From NCBI GenBank assembly GCA_049325575.1, contig JBMOLK010000167.1:1-11831 (forward strand): a DNA stretch of 11,831 bases, given 5' to 3'. The DNA comes from JBMOLK01 sp049325575. GTDB lineage: Bacteria; Bacillota; Clostridia; Acetivibrionales; Acetivibrionaceae. Made by a program: the position numbers and the translations under genes. A model generated the notes under the pieces. It worked only from the letters and a program-made list of their open reading frames with translations. It was not told where the DNA came from and did no database searches. This document shows positions 5,757 through 11,831 of the stretch, piece by piece (position 1 is the first letter of the stretch; every line of letters starts with the position of its first letter).

Positions 5757-6362
5757 TTAATTATTCAAAGCTTTCTCCTGTTCGTCCTTTAAAATCTTAA
5801 GATGCAACTTAAGTGAATTCTTTGTATTAAAATCTTTATAAAAGATCTTCAAACCATATTCATAACTGCTCATGACACTCTTTTTACGAGTTACTACCCC
5901 CGTGAGCGGAAGTACTCTCTTGTCTATATAAATGTCGAGCTCAATCTCCTGGCCTTCGGTAAACTCATCCTTAGAAACAATGCCCAAACCCTCAAGACTT
6001 AAGTTCTTAATAAAACAAACGCTTCTTTTCCTGGAACTATCGGATCTTACATCAGCATATAACGATACCGGAAATCTTTCATAGACTCTTTTATCAGTAA
6101 TGAACTCCGTGTTATCAATCTTAACCTCAACTATACCCTCTTTTAAGTTTATAACATGAATAATACACTCTGATATATATATTTCATTCCCAACTTGAAA
6201 TCCCAGGACAATCGGGTCCCCTTCAAAGAGGTTATAAGCCGAGAACTCTCTGGTAAGCTTTAGAGTAACAGTGTCATTGCCTGCCTGAAAAACTACACTT
6301 TTAAACGGGCTACCTTCGGAATAGTGAGCTACTGTGACAATTTCTCCATCTTTTAGCTGCAT
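5757..6362 (-). CDS. YcgR-like PilZ-domain c-di-GMP receptor (first of tandem pair)
   Basis: This 201-residue protein has the same two-domain plan as its downstream neighbour. Residues 1 to about 86 form the YcgR N-terminal domain, with LFEGDPIVLGF (45-55) and EIYISEC (60-66). Residues about 90-195 form a PilZ domain with RVYER (92-96) and NLSLEG (120-125), so c-di-GMP binding should be intact. The two proteins share the block ERFPVS right after the arginine pair and clearly arose by duplication. The linker and the C-terminal third have diverged, which suggests different partners or affinities. GGAGG sits 6 bases before the ATG. It is transcribed away from the RMD1-like pair across a 241-base divergent spacer. 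I could not fix a promoter for this side. Confidence 0.9.
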   Translation of the reverse strand: MQLKDGEIVTVAHYSEGSPFKSVVFQAGNDTVTLKLTREFSAYNLFEGDPIVLGFQVGNEIYISECIIHVINLKEGIVEVKIDNTEFITDKRVYERFPVSLYADVRSDSSRKRSVCFIKNLSLEGLGIVSKDEFTEGQEIELDIYIDKRVLPLTGVVTRKKSVMSSYEYGLKIFYKDFNTKNSLKLHLKILKDEQEKALNN

Positions 6363-6488
6363 ACCTACCTCCGCTATAAAATTTGGACTCAGCCAGACTT
6401 TTAAACATAAGACAAGCTATATAATTATTTTCTACAAATGCCTTAAAAAATCCTTCTTTTAAATATAAATAAATACGTCTTACTTTTA

Positions 6489-6517
6489 TTGTAAACTATG
6501 ATAAAATAAAATATAAT
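6489..6517 (+). promoter_or_regulatory. Sigma-A promoter of the RMD1-like pair
   Basis: TTGTAA (6489-6494), a 17-base spacer and a perfect TATAAT (6512-6517) precede the first RMD1-like gene. The same -35 hexamer and spacing occur at the carboxypeptidase promoter. A second TATAAT at 6552-6557 lacks a good -35. The leader is about 80 bases. Confidence 0.65.
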
Positions 6518-6592
6518 GCCATTGTTCAACATAAAGTCTATAGGAATCTAGTATAATAAATAAGTAATCTGCAAATCATTAATGCAAAAGAT

Positions 6593-6598
6593 GGTGAT
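6593..6598 (+). promoter_or_regulatory. Ribosome site deciding a TTG start
   Basis: GGTGAT, complementary to the 16S 3' end, lies 5 bases before the TTG at 6604. No ATG or GTG with a better site is in frame nearby. The first residues after the TTG align with those after the ATG of the paralogue at 7443. Confidence 0.65.
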
Positions 6599-6603
6599 AA
6601 TAG

Positions 6604-7428
6604 TTGAATAAAATTGTGTTCAAAGCTTATGCAGTAACCAACGAAATTGACCTTAACAAAATAGCAGCCCAGTGTAATATCCCAAAAAAGTATACCTGGG
6701 AGGAACCTCTTATTCTGCACGGAAATATCTTATCCTCTATCCTTAAAAAAGATGTGCATGATGAACAGAGGGTACTTGTATTCTCGTTTGGAAGCATAGT
6801 ATTTATAAACAGCCCACACAATGATGAGACTATCTTTCTTGAATATTTGAAGAATATCAAAGGCGATATGGACATTAAGAACTATGATAAGTACTCTGAT
6901 GATTATGAGCTTCACGTTAGAGAAGGCCAAAGCATAGAGTTAACCGACAAGTACATAATTGTTCCTGGATTTGAGTACTTTTATCCTGAACTGATTTCAA
7001 CCGTTATCGCAAAGTCAGTAGCCCTTGAAAAGACCGAGGCTCAGCTTGGAAAAATACTGGACAGCCTTGAAGCTATGATTGATAAGCTTGAGAGGGGTAG
7101 ACTCAATATTGGCAACAAGGAAATCGCTAAAACAACTTCAAAGATTGTCCGGCATGAGTACAATACTATAGCTTATATTATGATTCTGGATAAACCGGAT
7201 ATTACATGGACCAATAGTGATGCTGAAAGCCTTTATAATCAGATGTCAGAGTTTTTTGAGCTTAATGACAGGTATATAATACTAAAGGAGAAGACCAATA
7301 TTCTCAACAGCATTATAGACGGATTTTCTTCAATAAGCCATTCAATGAGAGGCCTTTTCGTTGAGTGGGTTATAGTTATATTAATTCTGATAGAAGTATT
7401 CTTAATGGTTGCAGATTTATTGAAGTAA
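6604..7428 (+). CDS. RMD1/YagE family (DUF155) membrane-anchored protein, first of tandem pair
   Basis: This 274-residue protein uses a TTG start. It has the RMD1/DUF155 plan. A mixed N-terminal domain carries VFSFGSIVFIN (about 59-69). A helical part contains AKSVALEKTEAQL, and a C-terminal block has ITWTNSDAESLYNQMSEFF followed by LNDRYIILKEKTNIL. The final transmembrane helix (about 250-272) begins EWVIVILILIEVFL. Yeast Rmd1 and human RMND1 are mitochondrial members of this family, with RMND1 supporting organelle translation. Bacterial members have no established role. The protein should sit in the cytoplasm, tethered to the membrane by its C-terminus. It is followed after 14 bases by a paralogue and stands head-to-head with the tandem PilZ genes. 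Confidence 0.88.
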   Translation: MNKIVFKAYAVTNEIDLNKIAAQCNIPKKYTWEEPLILHGNILSSILKKDVHDEQRVLVFSFGSIVFINSPHNDETIFLEYLKNIKGDMDIKNYDKYSDDYELHVREGQSIELTDKYIIVPGFEYFYPELISTVIAKSVALEKTEAQLGKILDSLEAMIDKLERGRLNIGNKEIAKTTSKIVRHEYNTIAYIMILDKPDITWTNSDAESLYNQMSEFFELNDRYIILKEKTNILNSIIDGFSSISHSMRGLFVEWVIVILILIEVFLMVADLLK

Positions 7429-7442
7429 AGGAAACGGGTAAT

Positions 7443-8273
7443 ATGAGAACCATAAATTTTAAAAGCTATAAAATTGCCTCATTCCTTCCTTTGGAAAGGA
7501 TTGCTGCTTTTCTAAAAACCCAGATACAGTTTAGCTGGAATGAATATATCATGTTAAGCGGTGACCACCTTAATATGATATTAAAATACCATACTGACGG
7601 CAAGTATGCGTATCTGTTTAACTATGGATGCATCTCCTTTGTCAATTTTGATGATAATGAGGTATATACATTTATCAGGTATATTGAATCAATAGGTGCT
7701 AAGGTTAATTCCGGTCTTATTTACAAGTTCCGTGAGAGCCATATAATAAAAGTTGATGACAACTTAGCCTGTAAGCTTTGGAGAAAAAATGATAAAGAGT
7801 ATAAATACAGCGAATGCATTAATCATATTGTTTCGGTTGTTCTTGCAAAATCCACAGAATTATACATGTTTGAAACCGAATTAGACAGGCTTTTGGACAA
7901 TGCAGAAAAATTCATTCTCTTTCTCCAGAAGGGCCGCTTAAGGTTCTACAGAAAAAAGTCCTCAATCATCGTCTCCAAAATACTAAGGTTTGAATATGAA
8001 AGTATCCATAGCGTGAGAATTCTTGAGCGCCCCGGGTTTGTAGAACGAAGTTTGGAGTCAAAAGAAATATATGATGCTTTGTCACACCACTATCAACTTG
8101 ACGACCGTTTTACCATACTTCAAGGCAAGATAAATGACTTAAGAGAGATTTTAAGGCTTTACTCATCGTTAAGCCACAAACAATCACAAAGCAGGCTTTA
8201 TCTGTTCGAAATATTTTTACTGTCTTTATTCCCGGCATTCCATATTATCAGCCATTTTTTGCATGCTCCTTAA
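7443..8273 (+). CDS. RMD1/YagE family (DUF155) protein, second of tandem pair
   Basis: This is a 276-residue protein from the ATG at 7443. An in-frame ATG at 7365 would overlap the upstream gene by 64 bases. The 7443 start has AAAGG and CGGG just upstream and makes the N-terminus (RTINFKSYKIASFL) line up with that of the first copy. It keeps the family layout: LFNYGCISFVNF, VVLAKSTELYMFETEL, a positively charged stretch (KGRLRFYRKK), the motif DALSHHYQLDDRFTILQGK, and a hydrophobic C-terminal end (FEIFLLSLFPAF). It has diverged more than its partner: the EW...E pattern at the start of the terminal helix is lost, and that helix ends in HAP close to the stop. Function is unknown. Tight spacing makes a two-gene operon likely, and the two proteins may form a hetero-oligomer. 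Confidence 0.85.
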   Translation: MRTINFKSYKIASFLPLERIAAFLKTQIQFSWNEYIMLSGDHLNMILKYHTDGKYAYLFNYGCISFVNFDDNEVYTFIRYIESIGAKVNSGLIYKFRESHIIKVDDNLACKLWRKNDKEYKYSECINHIVSVVLAKSTELYMFETELDRLLDNAEKFILFLQKGRLRFYRKKSSIIVSKILRFEYESIHSVRILERPGFVERSLESKEIYDALSHHYQLDDRFTILQGKINDLREILRLYSSLSHKQSQSRLYLFEIFLLSLFPAFHIISHFLHAP

Positions 8274-8305
8274 ATTAAGCTATGTTTATCCCTTTTAGGT
8301 TGATT

Positions 8306-8352
8306 AAAAAACAAAAAAAGATAGAGAAAACATTATAAAAGCCTTCTCTATC
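8306..8352 (-). terminator. Intrinsic terminator between convergent units
   Basis: GATAGAGAA (8320-8328) pairs with TTCTCTATC (8344-8352) around a 15-base loop. On the minus strand it is followed by T7, a G and T6, so it is strong for transcripts arriving from the cheX side. On the plus strand, ending the RMD1-like pair, the tail CCTTTAAT is weaker. It probably works in both directions. Confidence 0.75.
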
Positions 8353-8380
8353 CCTTTAATAATAAAATATGATATCATTT

Positions 8381-8422
8381 GGTTATTAACTAATTTATTG
8401 CCAAACTAAGGGCATAATAACC
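8381..8422. repeat. Inverted repeat GGTTATTA / TAATAACC
   Basis: Perfect 8-base arms at 8381-8388 and 8415-8422 flank a 26-base interior. The interior itself can pair GCC with GGC and TTAT with ATAA, so an imperfect hairpin is possible on either strand. No T-run follows. Confidence 0.4.
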
Positions 8423-8464
8423 ATATAAGCAATAGTATAAGCAAAATCTAATTTATCATATTTA

Positions 8465-8479
8465 GTGCAATGTTTGCAC
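8465..8479. repeat. GTGCAA-TGT-TTGCAC palindrome
   Basis: Perfect 6-base arms flank three bases, giving a 15-bp element shaped like a repressor site. No promoter or gene start lies beside it, so its role is unclear. Confidence 0.4.
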
Positions 8480-8480
8480 C

Positions 8481-8517
8481 GGGAAAACTTATGCTTTACT
8501 AATAATAAGGGAAAACT
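8481..8517. repeat. Direct repeat GGGAAAACT
   Basis: The 9-base word occurs at 8481-8489 and 8509-8517, starting one base after the palindrome. It may be part of the same element or chance. Confidence 0.3.
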
Positions 8518-8605
8518 CACTTATAATCAATGAAATATTTATTCCTCCATAAACATATTCTTCATCTTTAACTAAATAAAATCAAGTGTCCACTAAAATA
8601 ATAGT

Positions 8606-8709
8606 AGTAAAGCCAGCAGGGCGGAGAATATCCGACATACTGACTTTACTCCATCATAAAGGGGGTACAAGTAAACTGATGTATCCATCTAATAGACTCC
8701 CCGTTTACT
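8606..8709 (-). ncRNA. Structured 3' end of the cheX transcript, possible pseudoknot
   Basis: On the minus-strand RNA, AGTAAAC (8703-8709, overlapping the cheX stop) pairs with GTTTACT (8670-8676). A small GATG/CATC hairpin sits inside. GGGG just inside this stem can pair with CCCC just outside it (8661-8665 region), which would make a pseudoknot. Next, AGTAAAGTCAG pairs with CTGGCTTTACT over 11 bp with one U-G, with CGGA/TCCG at the tip. The matching pair on the plus strand would be C-A, so the fold favours the minus RNA. A T-rich stretch follows. It may only be the cheX terminator; I know no family that matches. Confidence 0.45.
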
Positions 8710-9151
8710 CTATGGAAAATGATATATCAAGCAAGTGGCCATCCATATTAAAGGCCAGCTTACTTGACCGGATCCTGTTAACCAGAATACAAATCTTTTC
8801 ACCAATCACTAGAGTCGGCGTAGAAATATGGATGTGAGAGTCTGCCTTAACTTTTATTAAAGCATTTCCTGCAATTATGTTAAGCAGTTCTCCCATAGCA
8901 CTTTTGGCCATATCATCGACACAGTTACATTCCATGCCACCAAGCATAGCAGAAACTATCTTTAAGGCTGCAGACCTGCCAGCCGTAATGACCATGTTTC
9001 CCTTCATGGCTCCGCTGACACCCATAATAACATTGAAATATTCAGCACATATCAAACGCTCGTCATCAACTTCTCCGTTAAATACCGGCGAAAGACCATA
9101 CATAGGTAAAACCTCAATTGTCGTTTCAACAATGGCTTTCTTTATATCCAT
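8705..9151 (-). CDS. CheX-like chemotaxis phosphatase
   Basis: This 148-residue cytoplasmic protein is of the CheC/CheX/FliY phosphatase group, which removes phosphate from CheY-P. It has the single-motif CheX layout: one active helix, AMGELLNIIAGNA, with the catalytic Glu88-x-x-Asn91. Before it comes the characteristic beta region GVSGAMKGNMVITAG (44-58), and after it the strand with ISTPTLVIGEKI. Active members need both Glu and Asn, and both are present. No other chemotaxis or flagellar gene lies in the window, so it is an orphan copy; such copies may act on a stand-alone response regulator. AGGGG lies about 12 bases before the ATG. Its stop codon is inside a folded RNA segment that may terminate the transcript. 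Confidence 0.82.
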   Translation of the reverse strand: MDIKKAIVETTIEVLPMYGLSPVFNGEVDDERLICAEYFNVIMGVSGAMKGNMVITAGRSAALKIVSAMLGGMECNCVDDMAKSAMGELLNIIAGNALIKVKADSHIHISTPTLVIGEKICILVNRIRSSKLAFNMDGHLLDISFSIE

Positions 9152-9491
9152 TGTTTAACACCCCTTTACTTAATTAAGAAGGTAAATATTTATCATAACC
9201 ATTATTTACAGCTTAACCATGGAGAAATATTATAGACTAATCCTTAGTAATATGAATAAAAACTCAAACGGTTTAAATAACTAAACCAAAATAATCCTTA
9301 TACCCCAACAATATTTCTATGAATAGATTCTTTTGAGTTGTCTCTATAAATAATTATAGCCTAGAAAATTTTTCTATATATATTAATACGACCTAATATC
9401 AATTTTTCCTTCTTAATTTTATAAAAAAAATACATAAATTTTATTGTAAGATTTGTACCCTTTTAACATATTCCGCTTAAAACTAACAATG
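9152..9491. other. Non-coding spacer between pncB and the CheX-like gene
   Basis: This 340-base stretch is very AT-rich and shows no coding frame of useful length. A candidate cheX promoter on the minus strand is TTGATA (9397-9402), an 18-base spacer and TATAGA (9373-9378), giving a leader over 200 bases long. Small inverted repeats occur, such as GTAAATA/TATTTAC (9182-9209). There is no clear terminator hairpin after pncB, and I could not recognise a riboswitch in the long leader. Confidence 0.5.
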
Positions 9492-10952
9492 CTAATTTGT
9501 TGTATACTCCTTAAGCAGCTTATCCTTAAGGTTCCATAAGTCTTCGGATAAATCTACATAATATCTATGCGGGTTCTCAAACCTCAACACTTCATCCCAA
9601 AGACTGTCAATTTGCCTCTTGCAGTAGTTTCTTATTTCCTTAATATCAGGCAGCCTGTAAACACAATTGCCTTTATCAAAAATCCTGGTTTGAAGTTCCC
9701 TGGCATAGAAGTTACTTACAATCTTCCTCTTCCATGTATATTCCGGGTCGAAAATCTCATAGGGCTTGCTATCATCTATCGTCTCATTGGAATTTGTGAC
9801 TACATCCGCTATCGCCTTATTGTTGTGTCGGTCAAACAGTCTATATACCCTCTTAAAGCCCGGATTTGTAATCTTGGATACATTTTCACTAAGCTTGATT
9901 TTAGGGATTATCTGTCCATCTTCCTCTACAGCAACAAGTTTATATACTCCTCCAAAAACAGGTTCTGTCTTAGATGTAATGAGCCTCTCGCCTACACCAA
10001 ACATATCAACCTTTGCACCTTGCAGAAGGATATCCCTGATTATGTATTCATCAAGTGAATTTGAGGCAATAATCTTACAGTCGGTATAACCTGCTTCATC
10101 AAGCATTTTTCTTGCCTCTTTCGATAGATATGCTATATCACCGCTGTCTATCCTTACGCCCTTAGGTCTTAGCCCCCTCGGAACTATTTCTTCATTGAAT
10201 ACTCTAATAGCATTGGGGATTCCTGATTTTAGTACATTGTAGGTATCTACAAGAAAAGTACAATTATCAGGATAAGTCCTTGCATAGGCCCTAAAAGCTT
10301 CAAGTTCGGTTGGAAACAACTGAATCCAGCTATGAGCCATTGTTCCAAGTGCGGGAACTCCAAAATCCCTGTCTGCTATAGTACATGCTGTTCCACAGCA
10401 TCCCCCAATATATGATGCTCTTGCCCCAAGAACTGCCCCATCATAGCCTTGAGCCCTTCTTGTACCGAATTCCAGCACAGGTCTTCCCTGGGCTGCCCTA
10501 ACAATTCTGTTGGCTTTAGTTGCAATAAGGCTCTGGTGGTTAATGGTCAGTAAAACCATGGTTTCTATAAACTGGGCCTCTATAACAGGTCCCCTCACGG
10601 TTATAACAGGCTCATTAGGAAAAATAGGTGTACCCTCCGGAACCGCCCATACATCGCAGCTGAACTTGAAATCCTTCAAATATTTGAGAAAATCACTACT
10701 GAATATATCTTTGCTTTTTAAAAACTCAATGTCCTCATCCTCAAACTTAAGCTTGCTAATATATTCAATAAGCTGTTCAACTCCTGCCATAATGGCAAAA
10801 CCTCCGCCATCAGGAACTCTTCTAAAAAACATATCAAAGTATGCTATCTTATCTTTTAGTCCGTTTTCAAAATAACCGTTGGCCATTGTAAGTTCATAGA
10901 AATCCGTCAACATGGTTAAATTATCCTTATCATTCCAATTCATTCTATTCAT
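9492..10952 (-). CDS. pncB: Nicotinate phosphoribosyltransferase
   Basis: PncB joins nicotinate with PRPP, driven by ATP, to give nicotinate mononucleotide in the Preiss-Handler NAD salvage pathway. At 486 residues it fits the longer bacterial form of the family. Visible motifs are LTDFYELTMANGYF (15-28), LEFGTRRAQGYDGA (160-173) and GTMAHSWI (203-210), whose His207 corresponds to the phosphorylated histidine. VDTYNVLKSGIP (235-246), GVRIDSGDIAYLSK (265-278), IIASNSLDE and FGVGERLITS follow, building the phosphate-binding barrel. The first ATG is used, with GGGGG 7 bases upstream; Met4 has no better site. A perfect consensus promoter lies about 75 bases before the start. It is monocistronic in this window. 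The call is secure. Confidence 0.96.
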   Translation of the reverse strand: MNRMNWNDKDNLTMLTDFYELTMANGYFENGLKDKIAYFDMFFRRVPDGGGFAIMAGVEQLIEYISKLKFEDEDIEFLKSKDIFSSDFLKYLKDFKFSCDVWAVPEGTPIFPNEPVITVRGPVIEAQFIETMVLLTINHQSLIATKANRIVRAAQGRPVLEFGTRRAQGYDGAVLGARASYIGGCCGTACTIADRDFGVPALGTMAHSWIQLFPTELEAFRAYARTYPDNCTFLVDTYNVLKSGIPNAIRVFNEEIVPRGLRPKGVRIDSGDIAYLSKEARKMLDEAGYTDCKIIASNSLDEYIIRDILLQGAKVDMFGVGERLITSKTEPVFGGVYKLVAVEEDGQIIPKIKLSENVSKITNPGFKRVYRLFDRHNNKAIADVVTNSNETIDDSKPYEIFDPEYTWKRKIVSNFYARELQTRIFDKGNCVYRLPDIKEIRNYCKRQIDSLWDEVLRFENPHRYYVDLSEDLWNLKDKLLKEYTTN

Positions 10953-11026
10953 ATCAGTTCCCCCATCCCTATCTCTTGATATAAATACGGTTTACATGTA
11001 TATGTTATTATTGTTTTGTTATTATC

Positions 11027-11055
11027 ATTATAATACTATTTAAATTCCATGTCAA
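11027..11055 (-). promoter_or_regulatory. Perfect-consensus sigma-A promoter of pncB
   Basis: The minus strand reads TTGACA (11050-11055), 17 bases, TATAAT (11027-11032), matching every consensus base. Such a strong promoter usually needs a repressor. The leader holds ACAT-N4-ATGT (10994-11005 region), which might be an operator, for example for the NAD regulator NiaR, but I cannot match it to a known site. Confidence 0.8.
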
Positions 11056-11149
11056 TAGCTTAGTTGGAATTGTTATTTCAAAGACAGTGAATTAAGAGAT
11101 GGTTCATACATATAAATTCGATGAACTTGCGGAAAGCTACATAAATATT

Positions 11150-11181
11150 AAAGCAGCCCAAATTTAAAATTGAACTGCTTT
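11150..11181 (-). terminator. Probable terminator of sspH
   Basis: On the minus strand AAAGCAG and CTGCTTT form a 7-bp stem around an 18-base loop, starting 12 bases past the sspH stop and followed by AATATTTAT. The tail is only moderately T-rich, so termination strength is uncertain. Confidence 0.5.
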
Positions 11182-11193
11182 AGCGGCATTCTA

Positions 11194-11382
11194 TTACATC
11201 TTTGGAAGTTCTTTTTCAACCAGCATATAAACCGGTACTTCCTTCTTCTCGTTATTTTGAATATATGAAACTTCTGCAGTATTATTACTTAAGACATTCT
11301 CTATCCATACCGGGGAACCCTGGTACAACACTTCAATTACTCCATCCGACTCCATTATCTGTTTAGCCCTGTTACTATCCAT
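11194..11382 (-). CDS. sspH: H-type small acid-soluble spore protein
   Basis: At 62 residues this matches the SspH family in length and along its whole sequence. The N-terminus reads MDSNRAKQIMESDGVIEVLY, then GSPVWIENV, and near the end KKEVPVYMLVE. SspH-type proteins are minor components of the spore core made in the forespore; their exact task is not known, and they are not the DNA-coating alpha/beta type. GGAGATG lies about 8 bases before the ATG. A sigma-G-like promoter just upstream fits forespore timing. It is monocistronic. Its presence shows the organism belongs to an endospore-forming lineage. Confidence 0.92.
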   Translation of the reverse strand: MDSNRAKQIMESDGVIEVLYQGSPVWIENVLSNNTAEVSYIQNNEKKEVPVYMLVEKELPKM

Positions 11383-11409
11383 TTAAATTCATCTCCTATC
11401 TTTTTTCAT

Positions 11410-11440
11410 TAGTATTGCCTAGTTTTTTTACTCTTATGAA
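11410..11440 (-). promoter_or_regulatory. Sigma-G-type promoter of sspH
   Basis: On the minus strand TTCATA (11435-11440), an 18-base spacer and AATACTA (11410-11416) each differ by one base from the sigma-G consensus TGCATA and CATACTA. The start would fall about 10 bases before the ribosome site, as usual for spore-protein genes. Confidence 0.6.
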
Positions 11441-11831
11441 TGATTGAAAACCTTTTTTGGTTTATTAAAAGTACAATAATGAGTTTTCATGCTCCTCTTA
11501 AAACAATATTAATTTTTTATCATAAAATGATAAATTTATTATATTTATTTCTCCCGACCCATTAGTGTATAATCAATATATAAAATAAGTTTACAAAACA
11601 TAGTTATTTAATACTAAAGAAAAATCTTATAAAGTGTTTATAATATATTTATTCGTCAACATTTTTTATCATTGTTTTTGTTATCAATAGTAAGATCTTA
11701 CTTTTTATATCATTTATATTCTTAAGTATTTAGTGTTTTTATTGGGGAGTAATATCGTGTAGTAGAGAAATATTATATTTATATTTCGGGGAGAATTTTA
11801 TTTTTTAATTTGATGCGTGTAAATACATAAG
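11441..11831. other. AT-rich non-coding region to the right edge
   Basis: No coding frame is seen. It holds TTTATCAT-AAA-ATGATAAA (11516-11534, perfect 8-base arms) and the 14-base palindrome AGTAAGATCTTACT (11689-11702). A plus-strand TATAAT (11566-11571) has no good -35. GGGGAG occurs twice near the edge (11744-11749 and 11789-11794), looking like ribosome sites, but each is followed by stops within a few codons. A plus-strand gene may begin just outside the window. Confidence 0.45.

Larger units (their letters stand above)
8353..8704. other. Non-coding convergent spacer with repeats
   Basis: No convincing gene lies here. The plus-strand frame from GTG 8586 has no ribosome site and mostly shadows the cheX gene and its 3' structure. 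The spacer holds an inverted repeat (8381-8422), a short palindrome (8465-8479), a repeated GGGAAAACT and, at its right end, a folded RNA segment belonging to the cheX transcript. AAGTGTCCACT at 8584-8594 resembles some insertion-sequence ends, but I see no partner repeat and no transposase. Confidence 0.6.

Noticed and set aside
7365..7442. Upstream ATG extension of the second RMD1-like gene
   Set aside because: It would overlap the first gene by 64 bases, encodes no conserved sequence and breaks the N-terminal alignment of the two paralogues. The ATG at 7443 has ribosome-site bases.
8584..8594. AAGTGTCCACT as an insertion-sequence end
   Set aside because: There is no matching inverted partner, no target duplication and no transposase fragment nearby.
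8586..8837. Plus-strand frame of 83 codons starting at GTG 8586
   Set aside because: It has no ribosome site, overlaps the end of the CheX-like gene in antisense and reads through the stems of its 3' structure. The product resembles nothing I know.
9152..9372. Possible c-di-GMP riboswitch in the long leader of the CheX-like gene
   Set aside because: I looked for GEMM-I and GEMM-II core sequences and found none; the region is AT-rich without a stable conserved core.
9567..10089. Two long plus-strand frames opposite pncB
   Set aside because: They are antisense to a clearly conserved enzyme, lack ribosome sites and have unremarkable translations.

Overview
The window looks like chromosome of a low-GC, endospore-forming member of the Clostridia. 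The signs are AT-rich spacers, AGGAGG-type ribosome sites, an H-type small acid-soluble spore protein with a sigma-G-like promoter, a DUF362-ferredoxin protein, and c-di-GMP and c-di-AMP signalling parts. A cellulolytic cluster III relative (Ruminiclostridium/Acetivibrio type) is my guess; the sequence does not prove it. I see no transposase, CRISPR array, tRNA or rRNA.

Layout. 1-815 (minus): dapB, running off the left edge. 816-1247: its control region, with a clear c-di-AMP (ydaO/yuaA-type) riboswitch, an intrinsic terminator and a palindrome. 1248-1868 (minus): a GGDEF domain joined to a C-terminal ribbon-helix-helix DNA-binding-like tail. 1971-3224 (minus): a membrane-anchored D-Ala-D-Ala carboxypeptidase. 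3513-3674 (plus): a 53-residue unknown gene with a very strong ribosome site and a terminator, probably a spore gene. 3826-4968 (plus): DUF362 plus two [4Fe-4S] motifs. 5065-6362 (minus): two tandem YcgR-like PilZ proteins. 6604-8273 (plus, divergent from the PilZ pair): two tandem RMD1/DUF155 proteins. 8274-8704: non-coding, with a terminator, several repeats and a structured 3' end for the next gene. 8705-9151 (minus): a CheX-like CheY-P phosphatase. 9492-10952 (minus): pncB, nicotinate phosphoribosyltransferase, behind a perfect consensus promoter. 11194-11382 (minus): sspH. 11383-11831: AT-rich non-coding DNA.

How it fits together. Two themes recur. The first is the cell wall: dapB supplies the lysine/diaminopimelate branch, the carboxypeptidase trims stem peptides, and a c-di-AMP riboswitch sits before dapB. 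The second is c-di-GMP: a GGDEF-RHH protein that may turn nucleotide state into DNA binding, and two PilZ receptors with intact binding motifs. An orphan CheX adds a motility-type output. The least described parts are the GGDEF-RHH protein with its single-glycine GGDEF motif, the divergent PilZ pair/RMD1 pair block, the riboswitch-dapB link, and the folded RNA at the 3' end of cheX.
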